Shown here: positions 25,771 through 35,500 of the stretch, piece by piece
Position numbering within the stretch: position 1 is the first letter of the stretch
Layout of the letters: the number at the start of each line of letters is the position of its first letter
Assembly (NCBI GenBank): GCA_046303515.1
Contig: JBKCGI010000217.1
Location: forward strand, 1-64,000
Origin: M2408 sp046303515
Lineage (GTDB): Bacteria > Bacteroidota > Bacteroidia > Flavobacteriales_D > Crocinitomicaceae
Length of the DNA stretch: 64,000 nucleotides
Direction: 5' to 3'
Notes under the pieces: model-generated
Database searches by the model: none
Seen by the model: only the letters and a program-made list of their open reading frames with translations
What the model was told of the DNA's origin: nothing
Made by a program: the position numbers and the translations under genes

Positions 25771-25820
25771 TCACCTCCATCTCCCGATAACTATCGGGAC
25801 CCTCCTCAAAGGAGGGAGGA
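25771..25820 (-). repeat. Dispersed 3'-end repeat, copy 4, with inserted palindrome
   Basis: TCACCTCCAT ... CCTCCTCAAAGGAGGGAGG resembles copies 1-3, but the palindrome TCCCGATAACTATCGGGA (25782-25799) sits in the middle. The same palindrome, with a GC centre, interrupts the tRNA fragment at 44733-44750. It ends 2 nt before the obgE stop. Confidence 0.7.
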
Positions 25821-25822
25821 AA

Positions 25823-26812
25823 TTAATCATTCAATTTTTTCCAAATCAAATCTTTCAATTCATCCAAGCCCTGACTTGCCAAAGACGAAATGAAAACATA
25901 AGGAATATCTGGTAAATCTTTTGCCATTTGTTCTTTCAATTCATCGTCGAGCATATCAGATTTTGTGATTGCCAACAAGCGATCTTTGTGCAACAATTCT
26001 GGATTAAATTGACCCAATTCGTTTAACAAAACATCGTATTCTTTTTTGATATCTTCAGAATCACAAGAAACCATAAACAACAACAAAGAATTTCGTTCGA
26101 TGTGTCTCAAAAATCTCAAGCCAATACCTTTTCCTTCGTGAGCTCCCTCAATAATTCCAGGAATATCTGCCATGATAAAAGAACGGAAATCTCTGTATTT
26201 TACGATACCTAAATTTGGTCTAAGCGTGGTAAAAGCATAATTCCCGATTTCAGGTTTTGCATCTGTAATAACAGAAAGTAAGGTACTCTTTCCAGCATTT
26301 GGAAATCCAACCAAACCAACATCAGCTAAAACTTTTAACTCTAAAATTTTCCAACCGTCTTTTCCTTCTTCTCCGGGTTGAGAATATGGTGGCGATTGAT
26401 TTGTTGAAGACTTAAAATGGTTGTTTCCTTTTCCTCCACGTCCTCCTGGAACTAAAATTCTTTCTTCGCCATCAAAAGTAATTTCGAACAAAATTTCGTT
26501 TGTTTCAGCATCACGCGCGATGGTTCCAATAGGAACTTCGATGTATTTATCTTTACCTTCAGCTCCCGTTTTGAAATTACCAGAACCATGAGATCCATGT
26601 CCTGCTTTAGAGTGTTTGTTGTATTTTAAATGCAATAAAGTCCAAAGTTGGGTATTTCCTCTCAAAATAATATGACCACCACGACCTCCATCACCTCCAT
26701 CTGGTCCACCCATTGGGATGTATTTCTCACGACGATAATGAGTCGAACCGCCACCACCATTTCCTGAGGTACAATGAATTTTTACGTAATCAACAAAATT
26801 ATCTGAAGCCAT
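25823..26812 (-). CDS. obgE: Obg/CgtA family GTPase
   Basis: 329 aa GTPase of ribosome assembly (50S) and stress signalling. N-terminal glycine-rich Obg fold (GNGGGGSTHYRREKYIPMGG, GGDGGRGGH), then the G domain: P-loop GFPNAGKSTLLS, G3 DIPGIIEGAHEGKGIG, G4 TKSD, G5 SSLA. It lacks the variable C-terminal OCT domain, as in many Bacteroidota. It has its own exact -7 box in the 97-nt gap to adk, so it can be transcribed independently of hpt-adk. Confidence 0.97.
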   Translation of the reverse strand: MASDNFVDYVKIHCTSGNGGGGSTHYRREKYIPMGGPDGGDGGRGGHIILRGNTQLWTLLHLKYNKHSKAGHGSHGSGNFKTGAEGKDKYIEVPIGTIARDAETNEILFEITFDGEERILVPGGRGGKGNNHFKSSTNQSPPYSQPGEEGKDGWKILELKVLADVGLVGFPNAGKSTLLSVITDAKPEIGNYAFTTLRPNLGIVKYRDFRSFIMADIPGIIEGAHEGKGIGLRFLRHIERNSLLLFMVSCDSEDIKKEYDVLLNELGQFNPELLHKDRLLAITKSDMLDDELKEQMAKDLPDIPYVFISSLASQGLDELKDLIWKKLND

Positions 26813-26886
26813 TTTTTATTATTAAAGATTGGAAAATATGAGACATAAAACCACACTAAACCGAGGTCTTATTCTAATATTAAATG

Positions 26887-26894
26887 CAAAAGTA
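26887..26894 (-). promoter_or_regulatory. -7 box TACTTTTG of obgE
   Basis: Exact TAnnTTTG match in the adk-obgE spacer, giving obgE a leader of roughly 70 nt. Confidence 0.55.
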
Positions 26895-26909
26895 CGGAAA
26901 AAAGTCGAA

Positions 26910-27488
26910 TTATGCTTGAACAGAATCCAATGCTTGGTACAAACGCTCAGAAATTTCGTCAATTGAACCATGTCCATTAATCGAGATAAACTTGTTCTGT
27001 GCTTCGTAATACGACTTCACAGGCATTGTTTCTTTGATGTAAACATTAATTCTATGTTGAATCACTTCTGGATTTGCATCATCTGGTCGTCCACTAAATT
27101 CAGCACGTTTCAACAAGCGCTCTTTCAATTCTTCTTCTTCAACGTCTAAAGCCAACATTAAAGAAATTTTGGTATTTAAACTAGCCAAAAATTCATCTAA
27201 GGCATTTGCTTGTGCATTTGTTCTTGGGAAACCATCAAAAATAAATCCTTTGGCATCGTTTCTTTTTAAAACTTCCTCTTTCAACATGTTGATTGTTACC
27301 TCATCTGGCACCAAAGAACCTTTATCCATGAAACTTTTGGCTAAGATACCCAAATCTGTTTCACCTTTTATGTTGGCTCTAAAAATATCACCTGTTGAAA
27401 GATGAATCAATCCATATTTTTCGATTAATCGTTCAGATTGAGTTCCTTTTCCTGCTCCCGGAGGGCCAAATAAAACAATATTCAACAT
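26910..27488 (-). CDS. adk: Adenylate kinase
   Basis: 192 aa. Interconverts ATP + AMP and 2 ADP. P-loop LFGPPGAGKGTQSERL, AMP site HLSTGDIFRANI, DGFPRTNAQA, and a short lid between KRAEFSGRPDD and the following helix. That is the small-lid form typical of eukaryotic AK1 and many Bacteroidota, without a zinc finger. Starts 1 nt after the hpt stop, forming a nucleotide-salvage operon. Confidence 0.97.
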   Translation of the reverse strand: MLNIVLFGPPGAGKGTQSERLIEKYGLIHLSTGDIFRANIKGETDLGILAKSFMDKGSLVPDEVTINMLKEEVLKRNDAKGFIFDGFPRTNAQANALDEFLASLNTKISLMLALDVEEEELKERLLKRAEFSGRPDDANPEVIQHRINVYIKETMPVKSYYEAQNKFISINGHGSIDEISERLYQALDSVQA

Positions 27489-27489
27489 C

Positions 27490-28023
27490 TTAATTCTCGA
27501 TTAGTTTATAAATTGCGTCGTAATTTCTTCCGTGTTCATTGTAATCTAGTCCATAACCAATTACAAAAGCATTTGGAATTGAAAAACCTTGGAAATCTGG
27601 TTTATGTTTTCCTGCGAAAGCATCTGGTTTAAATAACAAAGAGGCGATTTTCAAAGATGCAGGTTCAAACATACCTAAATAATTGAAAATCTTATTCATG
27701 GTGATACCTGTATCTACAATATCTTCTAAAATGATGATATCTTTTCCCTTAATATCTGTATTTAAACCGATTAATTCGTCAACACGACCGGAAGTATTTA
27801 CACCTTGGTAAGAACTCACTTTCACGAAAGAAATCGCACATGGAACTGTTATTTTTTTCATCAAATCACTTGAGAACATGAATGATCCATTTAAAATAGA
27901 AATAAAGATTAAATCCTTACCTTCGTATTCTTTATTAATCTGATTTGCAAGCTCTTGAACTTTGGCCTGAATTTCTTCAGCGCTAATGTAAAGATCAAAT
28001 GATTTATCGTGAATTTGTACCAA
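27490..28023 (-). CDS. hpt: Hypoxanthine phosphoribosyltransferase
   Basis: 177 aa from the TTG at 28023. Converts hypoxanthine or guanine plus PRPP to the nucleotide. PRPP-binding motif DIIILEDIVDTGITM and flexible-loop region VKVSSYQG. A frame extension up to 28041 contains the -7 box TATTTTTG (28039-28046), so translation must begin downstream of it. The TTG giving MVQIHDKSFDLYIS fits family N-termini; a TTG two codons earlier is an alternative. Confidence 0.93.
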   Translation of the reverse strand: MVQIHDKSFDLYISAEEIQAKVQELANQINKEYEGKDLIFISILNGSFMFSSDLMKKITVPCAISFVKVSSYQGVNTSGRVDELIGLNTDIKGKDIIILEDIVDTGITMNKIFNYLGMFEPASLKIASLLFKPDAFAGKHKPDFQGFSIPNAFVIGYGLDYNEHGRNYDAIYKLIEN

Positions 28024-28038
28024 AATCAAAATTTTTTG

Positions 28039-28046
28039 CAAAAATA
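28039..28046 (-). promoter_or_regulatory. -7 box TATTTTTG of hpt-adk
   Basis: Exact TAnnTTTG match, 15 nt upstream of the chosen TTG start. It decides against the longer reading frame. Confidence 0.65.
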
Positions 28047-28109
28047 CTAATTTTAGTCGATGTAGGACAAAAAAATGTGACTAAATTAATTTAGATGCGA
28101 ATTAAAACT

Positions 28110-28155
28110 AAAAATCTCCAAGCAAAACTTAAATTAAAATAAGTAATCTTGGAGA
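28110..28155 (-). terminator. Terminator of the 1055 aa secreted-protein gene
   Basis: TCTCCAAG (28115-28122) pairs with CTTGGAGA (28148-28155) across a 25-nt AT-rich loop. On the minus strand it is followed by TTTTTAGTTTT. Confidence 0.6.
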
Positions 28156-28230
28156 CTTTTCCCATTATGCATTTAAGTAAACTTCAAAAACAAACACATA
28201 AGAGTATAACATAAAAGAAAAAAAATTAAA

Positions 28231-31200
28231 TCAATTCACAAACACTTTTTCCATTTCACCATTCGAGTAAATGTGTATAACAAGTCCCTTTTGATTTTCC
28301 GAAACTTCCTGACCTAAAATATTTATTCTTTTAACTAAAATTCTTTCAGTTGAGTTATCAATTATGACATAATTACCTACCAAAGAATTATTACCGTTAA
28401 AATCTGTTTGTTTTAGTCTGTAATAATTCACGCCTCCCTGAATAAACTCATAATCATTGTATGAATATTCTTTCAGTTCACTTGAATTACCTTGTCCATC
28501 TTGAATTGCAATTGATCTCCAATCAACACCATCTGAACTTCTTTCCAAGGTAAAGTAATGATTATTTTCTTCAGATAAAGTTGACCATTTTAATTGATTA
28601 TATTTTAACGCCTTAAAGCCATCAAATTTATTTAATTGCATCCCTAAAACTGTGCATGTTCCAACTGCTACGGAACTTGATACAGGACAACCATCGCATC
28701 GAGTTACGGTTAATGAAAATGTTGTTGCTTCGGTTGGAGTTGAAGTTGCATTTGAGGTTGAAGCACTAAAACCGCTTGGATTTGAAGACCAAGCATAATT
28801 ATAGCTTGTTGTTTCAGTAAAAACGACATCATCAATTGCTGCTGCTGTTTGAACCATTGCTGGAGCAAAAGCACCACCAGTATTTCTCCAAGAAAACACC
28901 ACTCGAATATTTTGACCTGCATAAGGTGCCAAATTCAAACTAACTGAGGAATAACTAGCAGAGGTTCCAAAATAAGTTCCTAAAAGAATTTGCGTCGCAC
29001 TTGCCACCAAGGCAGTACCTGCAGTAGGTGTTACGTTCGTTGGAATTACCCAAACTGTTAAAGCGGCACTAGAGTTTCCTCCACATTTCCACTTAAAATT
29101 AAGATTTGCAGTACAATAACTTGTAACTGTATAATCTTTATAAGCATGACTTGTAGCTGATCTATCTGAGAAAAGTGAACCAATTTCATAATTATTATTG
29201 GTTGAAGCAGTGCCTATATATAATCCACTTGCTCCACTTGCAAAAGCTGCACTACCAGCATACCATCTATTAAAGGTTCCATTTACAAGGGTAAAACCAT
29301 TTGTACCCTCAAAATTATCAGTTACTGTATTTGTAACGTTTGTTGGCCCCGATGCTGATAAACTAACGGGGATACCAGGACAGGCCGTTGTAGGGTTAGC
29401 GAGTGCACTTAATGACATTTGCGCTCTGACAGGAATTGTAACACTCGCAGTACCTGTGCAGCCTGCTGTTGTACTTGTTGCAACATATGTTGTTGTTACT
29501 GTTGGACTAATAGTTAATGGTGCATTTGCAGAACCAGCAGCCACCCCACCTGCTGTCCAAGTATAGGCAGTCATTGATGCAGGCAAAGTTAAAGTGGCTG
29601 ATGATCCATAACATAAAAATGGAGGCGCAGTGATTCCAAAAGCACCAGCTCCCAAGGTAATTCTAATATCATCTCGCCCAATACAACCAGTCACTCCAGT
29701 GACAACAACTCTATAAAAAATGGAGCTTGCAGGGGTAATTGTCATAGTCGACCCTGTTTGTCCGGCAATATTTGCCCACCCCGTTGGATTTCCGAAAAAA
29801 TCTGTTGAAGTGGTTGACTGCCATTGGTATGTGCCACCACCAGAGCCGGTTAAGGTTACTGGAAAACCAGAACATAAGGTTTGATTTGCTCCTAAATTTG
29901 GAGTTGGTGAAGCTCCTACACTTACTGTTACCTGATCAGTAGAGGAACATGAGCCTTGAATTGCGGTTAAGGTATAAGTCGTGGTAGCTGTTGGAGTCAC
30001 AGAAATAGATGCACCGGCTTGACCAGTACTCCATAAGTAACTTGTTCCACCTGACCCTGTCAAGGTTACACTTGAATAATTTGTGGAACCAAAAAAACCA
30101 GGTGTTGTGCAGCTATTTAAATCGGGTCCTGCATTCGCAGTGGGAACTGCAGTAGTATTGATAATGAAAGGCGAATTTAAAACGTTTCCACACAAATCGG
30201 TCATAGTGTTTCCATTAATTGTATAAGTTCCAGGACTTAAAGCTGGAGAAACACTAATAACGACACTTAATGTTCGGTTTGAAGTACAATTCGTAGAAAC
30301 CAAATTTACTGTGTAACCTGCAATTGTAAAGTCACTAGCCTGGATCGTACTACAATCAATAAACTCTGAAAAAGTTACAGTAAATGTAGATGCAGATGCA
30401 CAATTTGTTGTATATACATTTGTAATTGTTGGAGGGACATTATCTGTTACCGCAACACTACCAGCATTATTTTGAAAATTTAAATTAAATCCACCATTTG
30501 TTCCTGAGTAATAATTGATACAAATTGCATAAACTCTTGTGGTTACAACATTTTCTCTCTGATTTTTGTTAGTTCCCGAGGCATCTTGAGAGTTTGTGGC
30601 AGCTCCCGAAGTACTTAACCCTGTTGCTCCAGTAGTGGCAGAGAAATTACAAGAAACTTGAGTTTTACTTCCACACCCGTTTGTAATATCCCAAAGAACA
30701 AAATCATAATCAGTTGTTCCGAGTGGGGACAATAAAAAGTCCAGCGGTCCATCAGTGGTTGGAGAAAACTTATACCACACAGAACCTCCAGAACCAGTTC
30801 CAGAATAACATGAACCAGAATCATCGTTAACATTTCCTGTGTTTTCATATTGGTTAGCCGACGTATTCACCGTTGAATTTGAACAAAGTGGAATAGCACC
30901 AATACAGTCACTTTCCGGTAAGGTTGCTTTTTCATTTGAATTTAAGAAATAAGGTTCAATAACTCCCTCCCAACCTCTTTTATTTTCAACGATAGTTGAA
31001 GGATAATAAACAAATGTAAATGTCTTTCCCAATAAATTTGCTGGTTTATTTACCCCATCGTACACCCCAATCAATTCAGAAGTATCAAGACCGTTAAAAA
31101 TTTTAAGGGTTGATCCTGTTGGTAATTCGAAATAGGTAAAATAGATTTTAATGTATCCGTTTGAAGCATTTAAGGTTGAAACAGTCAACTCATTATTTAT

Positions 31201-31398
31201 ATTTTCATACTTACCTCCATTATCATAGATAAATCCAGTATTTGCGGAAAAGGTTCCATTGTTTTCAAGTGTAATTTCTTGACTGAAAAAATTTAAAGAC
31301 AATAAAATATAAAAAAGTAATAGCAAAAACTTATAAGAGATTGTGTTTTTAAACACCAAAATTGCTAAATCGATTTTTTTTATAGTGACAAGTTTCAT
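28231..31398 (-). CDS. Giant secreted protein: CUB-like, Ig-like domains and T9SS sorting region
   Basis: 1055 aa. Signal segment FLLLLFYILLSLNFFSQ, a CUB-like domain (about 45-155: GKYENINNELTVSTLN, YIKIYFTYFELPTGSTLKIF), an SCIGAIPLCSN Cys-containing region, a domain with GSVWYKFSPTTDGPLDF, several Ig-like repeats ending in ITPASSIFYRV or SPTVTTTYVAT, and a C-terminal segment (LKWSTLSEENNHYFTLERS then VKRINILGQEVSENQKG) typical of type A sorting domains. Probably an extracellular adhesin-like protein. Its promoter carries the 26-bp palindrome at 31442-31467. Its low-complexity Thr/Ser/Gly content matches the other giant proteins nearby. Confidence 0.9.
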   Translation of the reverse strand: MKLVTIKKIDLAILVFKNTISYKFLLLLFYILLSLNFFSQEITLENNGTFSANTGFIYDNGGKYENINNELTVSTLNASNGYIKIYFTYFELPTGSTLKIFNGLDTSELIGVYDGVNKPANLLGKTFTFVYYPSTIVENKRGWEGVIEPYFLNSNEKATLPESDCIGAIPLCSNSTVNTSANQYENTGNVNDDSGSCYSGTGSGGSVWYKFSPTTDGPLDFLLSPLGTTDYDFVLWDITNGCGSKTQVSCNFSATTGATGLSTSGAATNSQDASGTNKNQRENVVTTRVYAICINYYSGTNGGFNLNFQNNAGSVAVTDNVPPTITNVYTTNCASASTFTVTFSEFIDCSTIQASDFTIAGYTVNLVSTNCTSNRTLSVVISVSPALSPGTYTINGNTMTDLCGNVLNSPFIINTTAVPTANAGPDLNSCTTPGFFGSTNYSSVTLTGSGGTSYLWSTGQAGASISVTPTATTTYTLTAIQGSCSSTDQVTVSVGASPTPNLGANQTLCSGFPVTLTGSGGGTYQWQSTTSTDFFGNPTGWANIAGQTGSTMTITPASSIFYRVVVTGVTGCIGRDDIRITLGAGAFGITAPPFLCYGSSATLTLPASMTAYTWTAGGVAAGSANAPLTISPTVTTTYVATSTTAGCTGTASVTIPVRAQMSLSALANPTTACPGIPVSLSASGPTNVTNTVTDNFEGTNGFTLVNGTFNRWYAGSAAFASGASGLYIGTASTNNNYEIGSLFSDRSATSHAYKDYTVTSYCTANLNFKWKCGGNSSAALTVWVIPTNVTPTAGTALVASATQILLGTYFGTSASYSSVSLNLAPYAGQNIRVVFSWRNTGGAFAPAMVQTAAAIDDVVFTETTSYNYAWSSNPSGFSASTSNATSTPTEATTFSLTVTRCDGCPVSSSVAVGTCTVLGMQLNKFDGFKALKYNQLKWSTLSEENNHYFTLERSSDGVDWRSIAIQDGQGNSSELKEYSYNDYEFIQGGVNYYRLKQTDFNGNNSLVGNYVIIDNSTERILVKRINILGQEVSENQKGLVIHIYSNGEMEKVFVN

Positions 31399-31416
31399 AA
31401 CAGATTAATTATGATG

Positions 31417-31424
31417 CAAATTTA
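31417..31424 (-). promoter_or_regulatory. -7 box TAAATTTG of the 1055 aa protein gene
   Basis: Exact TAnnTTTG match, 18 nt before the ATG and exactly 21 nt downstream of the palindrome core at 31446-31463. Confidence 0.75.
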
Positions 31425-31441
31425 GACACAACTAAAACGCA

Positions 31442-31467
31442 AAAATGAGGGGTTAACCCCTCATTTT
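31442..31467. promoter_or_regulatory. Putative operator, site 1 (TGAGGGGTTAACCCCTCA core)
   Basis: 26-bp perfect palindrome whose 18-bp core is 31446-31463. It is centred 30 nt upstream of the -7 box, i.e. near -42. It could also act as a terminator for the porP operon (stem followed by TTTTTG on the minus strand). The conserved promoter spacing at sites 2 and 3 favours an operator. Confidence 0.7.
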
Positions 31468-31517
31468 CACTAAACTAAAACAAACTAAAACTATATTAAC
31501 TAACTAATATATAGAAA

Positions 31518-32537
31518 CTAAAATGAAGCTTTAACTCCATCATTTATGCGGAAACGCGCAAAAATTTCAAATGCACCTCTAGACTTAGAAACCGAACTTA
31601 AACTTGAGGTGTTGAGGTCATAAGCAAACCCTATCGAATAACTATTTATTTCCATTATTCCCTTAACAATAAACGCATCTTTAAAACGATCAAACAAACC
31701 AAAATAAAGATTTTTTTGACCCCCTGATTCTTCTAATTCATATTTTAAATATAATCCAGCTACTAATTCACTGGCTTTATTCTGCCTTTGAAAATAAACA
31801 CTAGGTTGAATGGACAATCTTGAATCCTTAACTTTAAAATTAGCATTTACAAATGACGACCACCTAACAGCTAAAAACTCAGCATTTTTTTCTAAAAATG
31901 AATTCGAAGGTCTATTAACGTGAAAAGCCGCTAATCCACAATTAATAGTCATTTTATCGACATTTGAACTACCTTTTCCTTTTCTGTAATTATAGCAGAT
32001 ACCTGAACCAGCATCTAGATAACTAAAACTCGCATTATTAAAAGTTTCACCACTTGTTAATGAACTATTGAATTGAGAACCATCGTATTGATTTCCCCAT
32101 CTTCCTGTATTCGGATCAATACTTCGTTGTCCAAAGCCAGTATAAATTCCTAAACCAAACTTACTATTTTTAGATAAAATTAAATGATAAGCTAAATTTA
32201 AACTAGCGGCTGAAGACTTGAGATTCAAAGACCCCGCTTCGTCACTACTAAAATTGATTCCAACGGCCATAATACCCTTTTTTTTTCGCTTTTTATCATT
32301 TAGTCTAGCATCAAAAGATGCTGCGAAAGTTTGATAGGGTTCAGCTACACTTTTCCATTGTGTCCGATAGTTAACAATTCCTTGAACTATATTATTTGAA
32401 CCAACCAAAGCTGGATTTACCGTCATTGGCGATGCCTCAGAAAAAGAAAAATGAATATCTTGGGCAAAAGTAAAGCCTGTTATATTGATACATAACAAGA
32501 ATTTTATAATTTTATTGAAATTTGATTTCATACTCAT
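31518..32537 (-). CDS. PorP/SprF family type IX secretion-associated outer membrane protein
   Basis: 339 aa. Signal peptide (IIKFLLCINITGFTFAQ), then the family hallmark DIHFSFSEASPMTVNPALVG and YRTQWKSVAEPYQTFAASFD at the N-terminus, and beta-barrel strands ending in FEIFARFRIND. SprF-like proteins are needed for secretion and attachment of type B CTD proteins. Here the gene follows the 1129 aa type B gene by 6 nt on the same strand, the typical cargo/partner pairing. Confidence 0.94.
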   Translation of the reverse strand: MSMKSNFNKIIKFLLCINITGFTFAQDIHFSFSEASPMTVNPALVGSNNIVQGIVNYRTQWKSVAEPYQTFAASFDARLNDKKRKKKGIMAVGINFSSDEAGSLNLKSSAASLNLAYHLILSKNSKFGLGIYTGFGQRSIDPNTGRWGNQYDGSQFNSSLTSGETFNNASFSYLDAGSGICYNYRKGKGSSNVDKMTINCGLAAFHVNRPSNSFLEKNAEFLAVRWSSFVNANFKVKDSRLSIQPSVYFQRQNKASELVAGLYLKYELEESGGQKNLYFGLFDRFKDAFIVKGIMEINSYSIGFAYDLNTSSLSSVSKSRGAFEIFARFRINDGVKASF

Positions 32538-32543
32538 TTATAT

Positions 32544-35500
32544 TTATCTAACTAAGGTTAAATTTCCAGATTCATTAATAAAGGTTCCATCCTCTAATTT
32601 GGCAATCAATTTGTATACAAATACTCCAGAATTCATTGGCTTTCCTTTAAAATTCCCATCCCAACATTCGCTTAAATTTACATTGCTTGTAGAAAAAACA
32701 ACTTCTCCCCATCTATCGTAAATAGTATAATTTAACTCCGAAACACAAGAACCAAAAACGCAGGCTGCATTATTTAAGGTAGGCCCAGATCCATTTGGTG
32801 AAAAAATATTAGGAACAAAAATGTCGGCACAATTTTTTTGAATAGACAAGGTAATTTGTGCAGTACCAGCGCATCCATTAGCGTCAATTCCTGTAACGAC
32901 ATAAGTTGTAGTTATAGATGGACTAGCCAATGGATTTGGGCAAGCGTTGCAACTTAAACCAGTTGAAGGTGACCAAGAATAAGTTAATGCACCACTCGCC
33001 GACAATTGTACACTTGACCCCTCACTAATCGTTTGAGATCCTGGATTAATACTGATTGAAGCCGTTGCACTAGCATTTACAATTGCAGAGGCATTTATTT
33101 GACATAAATTCGCATCAGTAACAGTTAGACTATAATTACCTGCACTCAAATTATTCACAAGATTAGTATTTCCAGCATTTGGAGTCCACGAATAGCTGTA
33201 TGGAGCCGTTCCACCACTTACAGTAGCATTTATTGAACCACTACTGGCGCTGCAATTATCATCTGTGCTAACTAAATCAACTTGTAAAGGTAAATTTGGT
33301 TGACTTATCACAACTGTCCCAGTTCCAGGGCAATTGTTTGCATCTAAAATATTCACAGTGTAATTTCCTGCCACAAGATTTGCTTGTGAAACACCAGTCA
33401 AATTTCCAGGGGTCCAAGTGTAAGAATAATTTGCAGTTCCACCTGTTGCAGATACAGTTGCTGAACCATTATTACCTCCAAAACAATCAACATTTTCTAA
33501 TAAAGTGGTCGTTAAAGTAATTGTTGCACATGGTATCGAACTACAACTATTTAAAGTTGCAGGATCAAATACTAAAACTGCTCCAGAATTATCTGAAACT
33601 TGAACTTGTGTGGCTCCTTGAGGCAAGGTCACATTCAAGCCTGATCCAAAGTCAACAAAACCTTGTGCATTTAAGGTACAAGGTAATTCGACGGTACAGA
33701 TTCCAAAAAACTCAATACCACCGCACGCAGCACAATCATTTGAACTAATTGTAGTTGATTCAAAATTTGCCCATGTATAAGGAGCAGTTCCTCCAGATAC
33801 AGAAACAGTTCCGTTGTCTTCTAAACAAGTTGTCAATGTCGCACACGATCCCACAGTAATTACTATAGATTCAGTTCCACAAGGGAGTGTATAAGTAATT
33901 GTGTGATTACCTACTCCTGCTAAAGTTGGATTAAATAATCCTGCTGCATTAACACCAGTGCCAGAAAAAACACCCCCAGAACTTGCGGTAGTAAGAGAAA
34001 AAGGGGCATCATTTTGACAAACATTTTGAGGAATACAAATAGTGGCGTCACAACAAGTGGAAGCTAAAGGTAAACATGCGCCAGCAGCTAAAAAAGACTG
34101 CACACCTCCAGTTCTAGATGCAGAATTACTATCTCCGGTTCCTCCAACAGCAATTACATTTCCTCCAGAACTTACAATCACATCATAAACCTTAAAACTT
34201 GTAGCCAAAAGACCTCCCTGTTGCACTAAGGAAGAATTAAATTTATAGATTCCAGTAGTTGATCCGACATAAATGTTTCCACAATCATCTAAATCTATTC
34301 CACTATTCGCGACAGCATTACCATCAAACCCACCGTTTAATTGACCGTTCGGAATAGCTACAGAGCTAATTATTGACGCATCTACTAATGATCTTTTTTG
34401 CAATTGAGCACCCGTATTTACATAAACAAAGTTTTCATCAACACGAATACTAGAAATTCCAGTGTTATCGTATCTATAATTTTCACATTTATAGCCAAAA
34501 TTAATTTGATTATTATTAGTGTATAGGCTGCTACTATTACTAGGACATAATGTAAAATTACTGTTAACATATCCGATAGTATCGTGCGTTAAAAAATAAT
34601 ACTTCCCATTGGGTGCTGAACATACAGATCTAACTTCTTGTAGGTTAGGCGGTATAGAAAACATTGGACCAATAGCCACGGCTTGTTGAGAATTAATATT
34701 ACCAGAATTTACATCGATATCATAGATCCTTGCATCGAGAGCTAAAAGACCACCCCCTGTTCCACCAACAATTAAACTTGATTGATCACAGTTAAATGAA
34801 ATAGTCCAAAATTCAGCACTTGAAAGCAAGCCACCAGGACTAGTATTATCCCAAATAGTACCTGGTCCTCCAGAAGAATTAATTTTTTGAATTTGAGCCG
34901 TAGAACCCGCAGTGATATACGAATTTCCATTTAAGTCTGTAGCAAAAGTTCCCAACCAAACATTTGAGGTATCGTAAGGAGTACTATACGTCCATTGCAA
35001 TGTACCGGTTGAATTATACTTCAAAACCTGCATCGGCATAATCCCTCCCAAAACATAAAGGTTGCCATTTCCATCTTTTTCAACTTCCCAAACACAATCC
35101 CAGTTAGTGGCAAAACTTGGAGTTTGAACCCAAGGATCTATTACTATTTCCTTCGATTTATCATAATTCCCAAGTTCAAAAGTGACCAATTTCCCATTTT
35201 GGACGTATTTCGATGTAATAAAATTGTCTTTATTGTCTTTGTAAAAAGTTATTGGTTCATGATCTACAATGTCTCCAAATGCAGTTGGCAAAACAATTTC
35301 ACCATTTTTGAGTGATAAATCTCTATCAAATATCATTTTAATTTGAGATGGATCAGCTCCCTCATGAATAATCAAATCGTATTTAATTCCAATGATAGGA
35401 TGAACAGTATATACAACATCAATATTAGGGTAAATATTTTTGTAACATATTTTATCATAACTTTTTACATTACTGTAATATTGATACTTCCCGCTTTTAT

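Noticed and set aside
28231..31398. Repetitive Thr/Ser/Gly tracts as tandem DNA repeats or CRISPR-like arrays
   Set aside because: The repetition is at the protein level (Ig-like repeats) with diverged DNA. No direct repeat with regular spacers is present.
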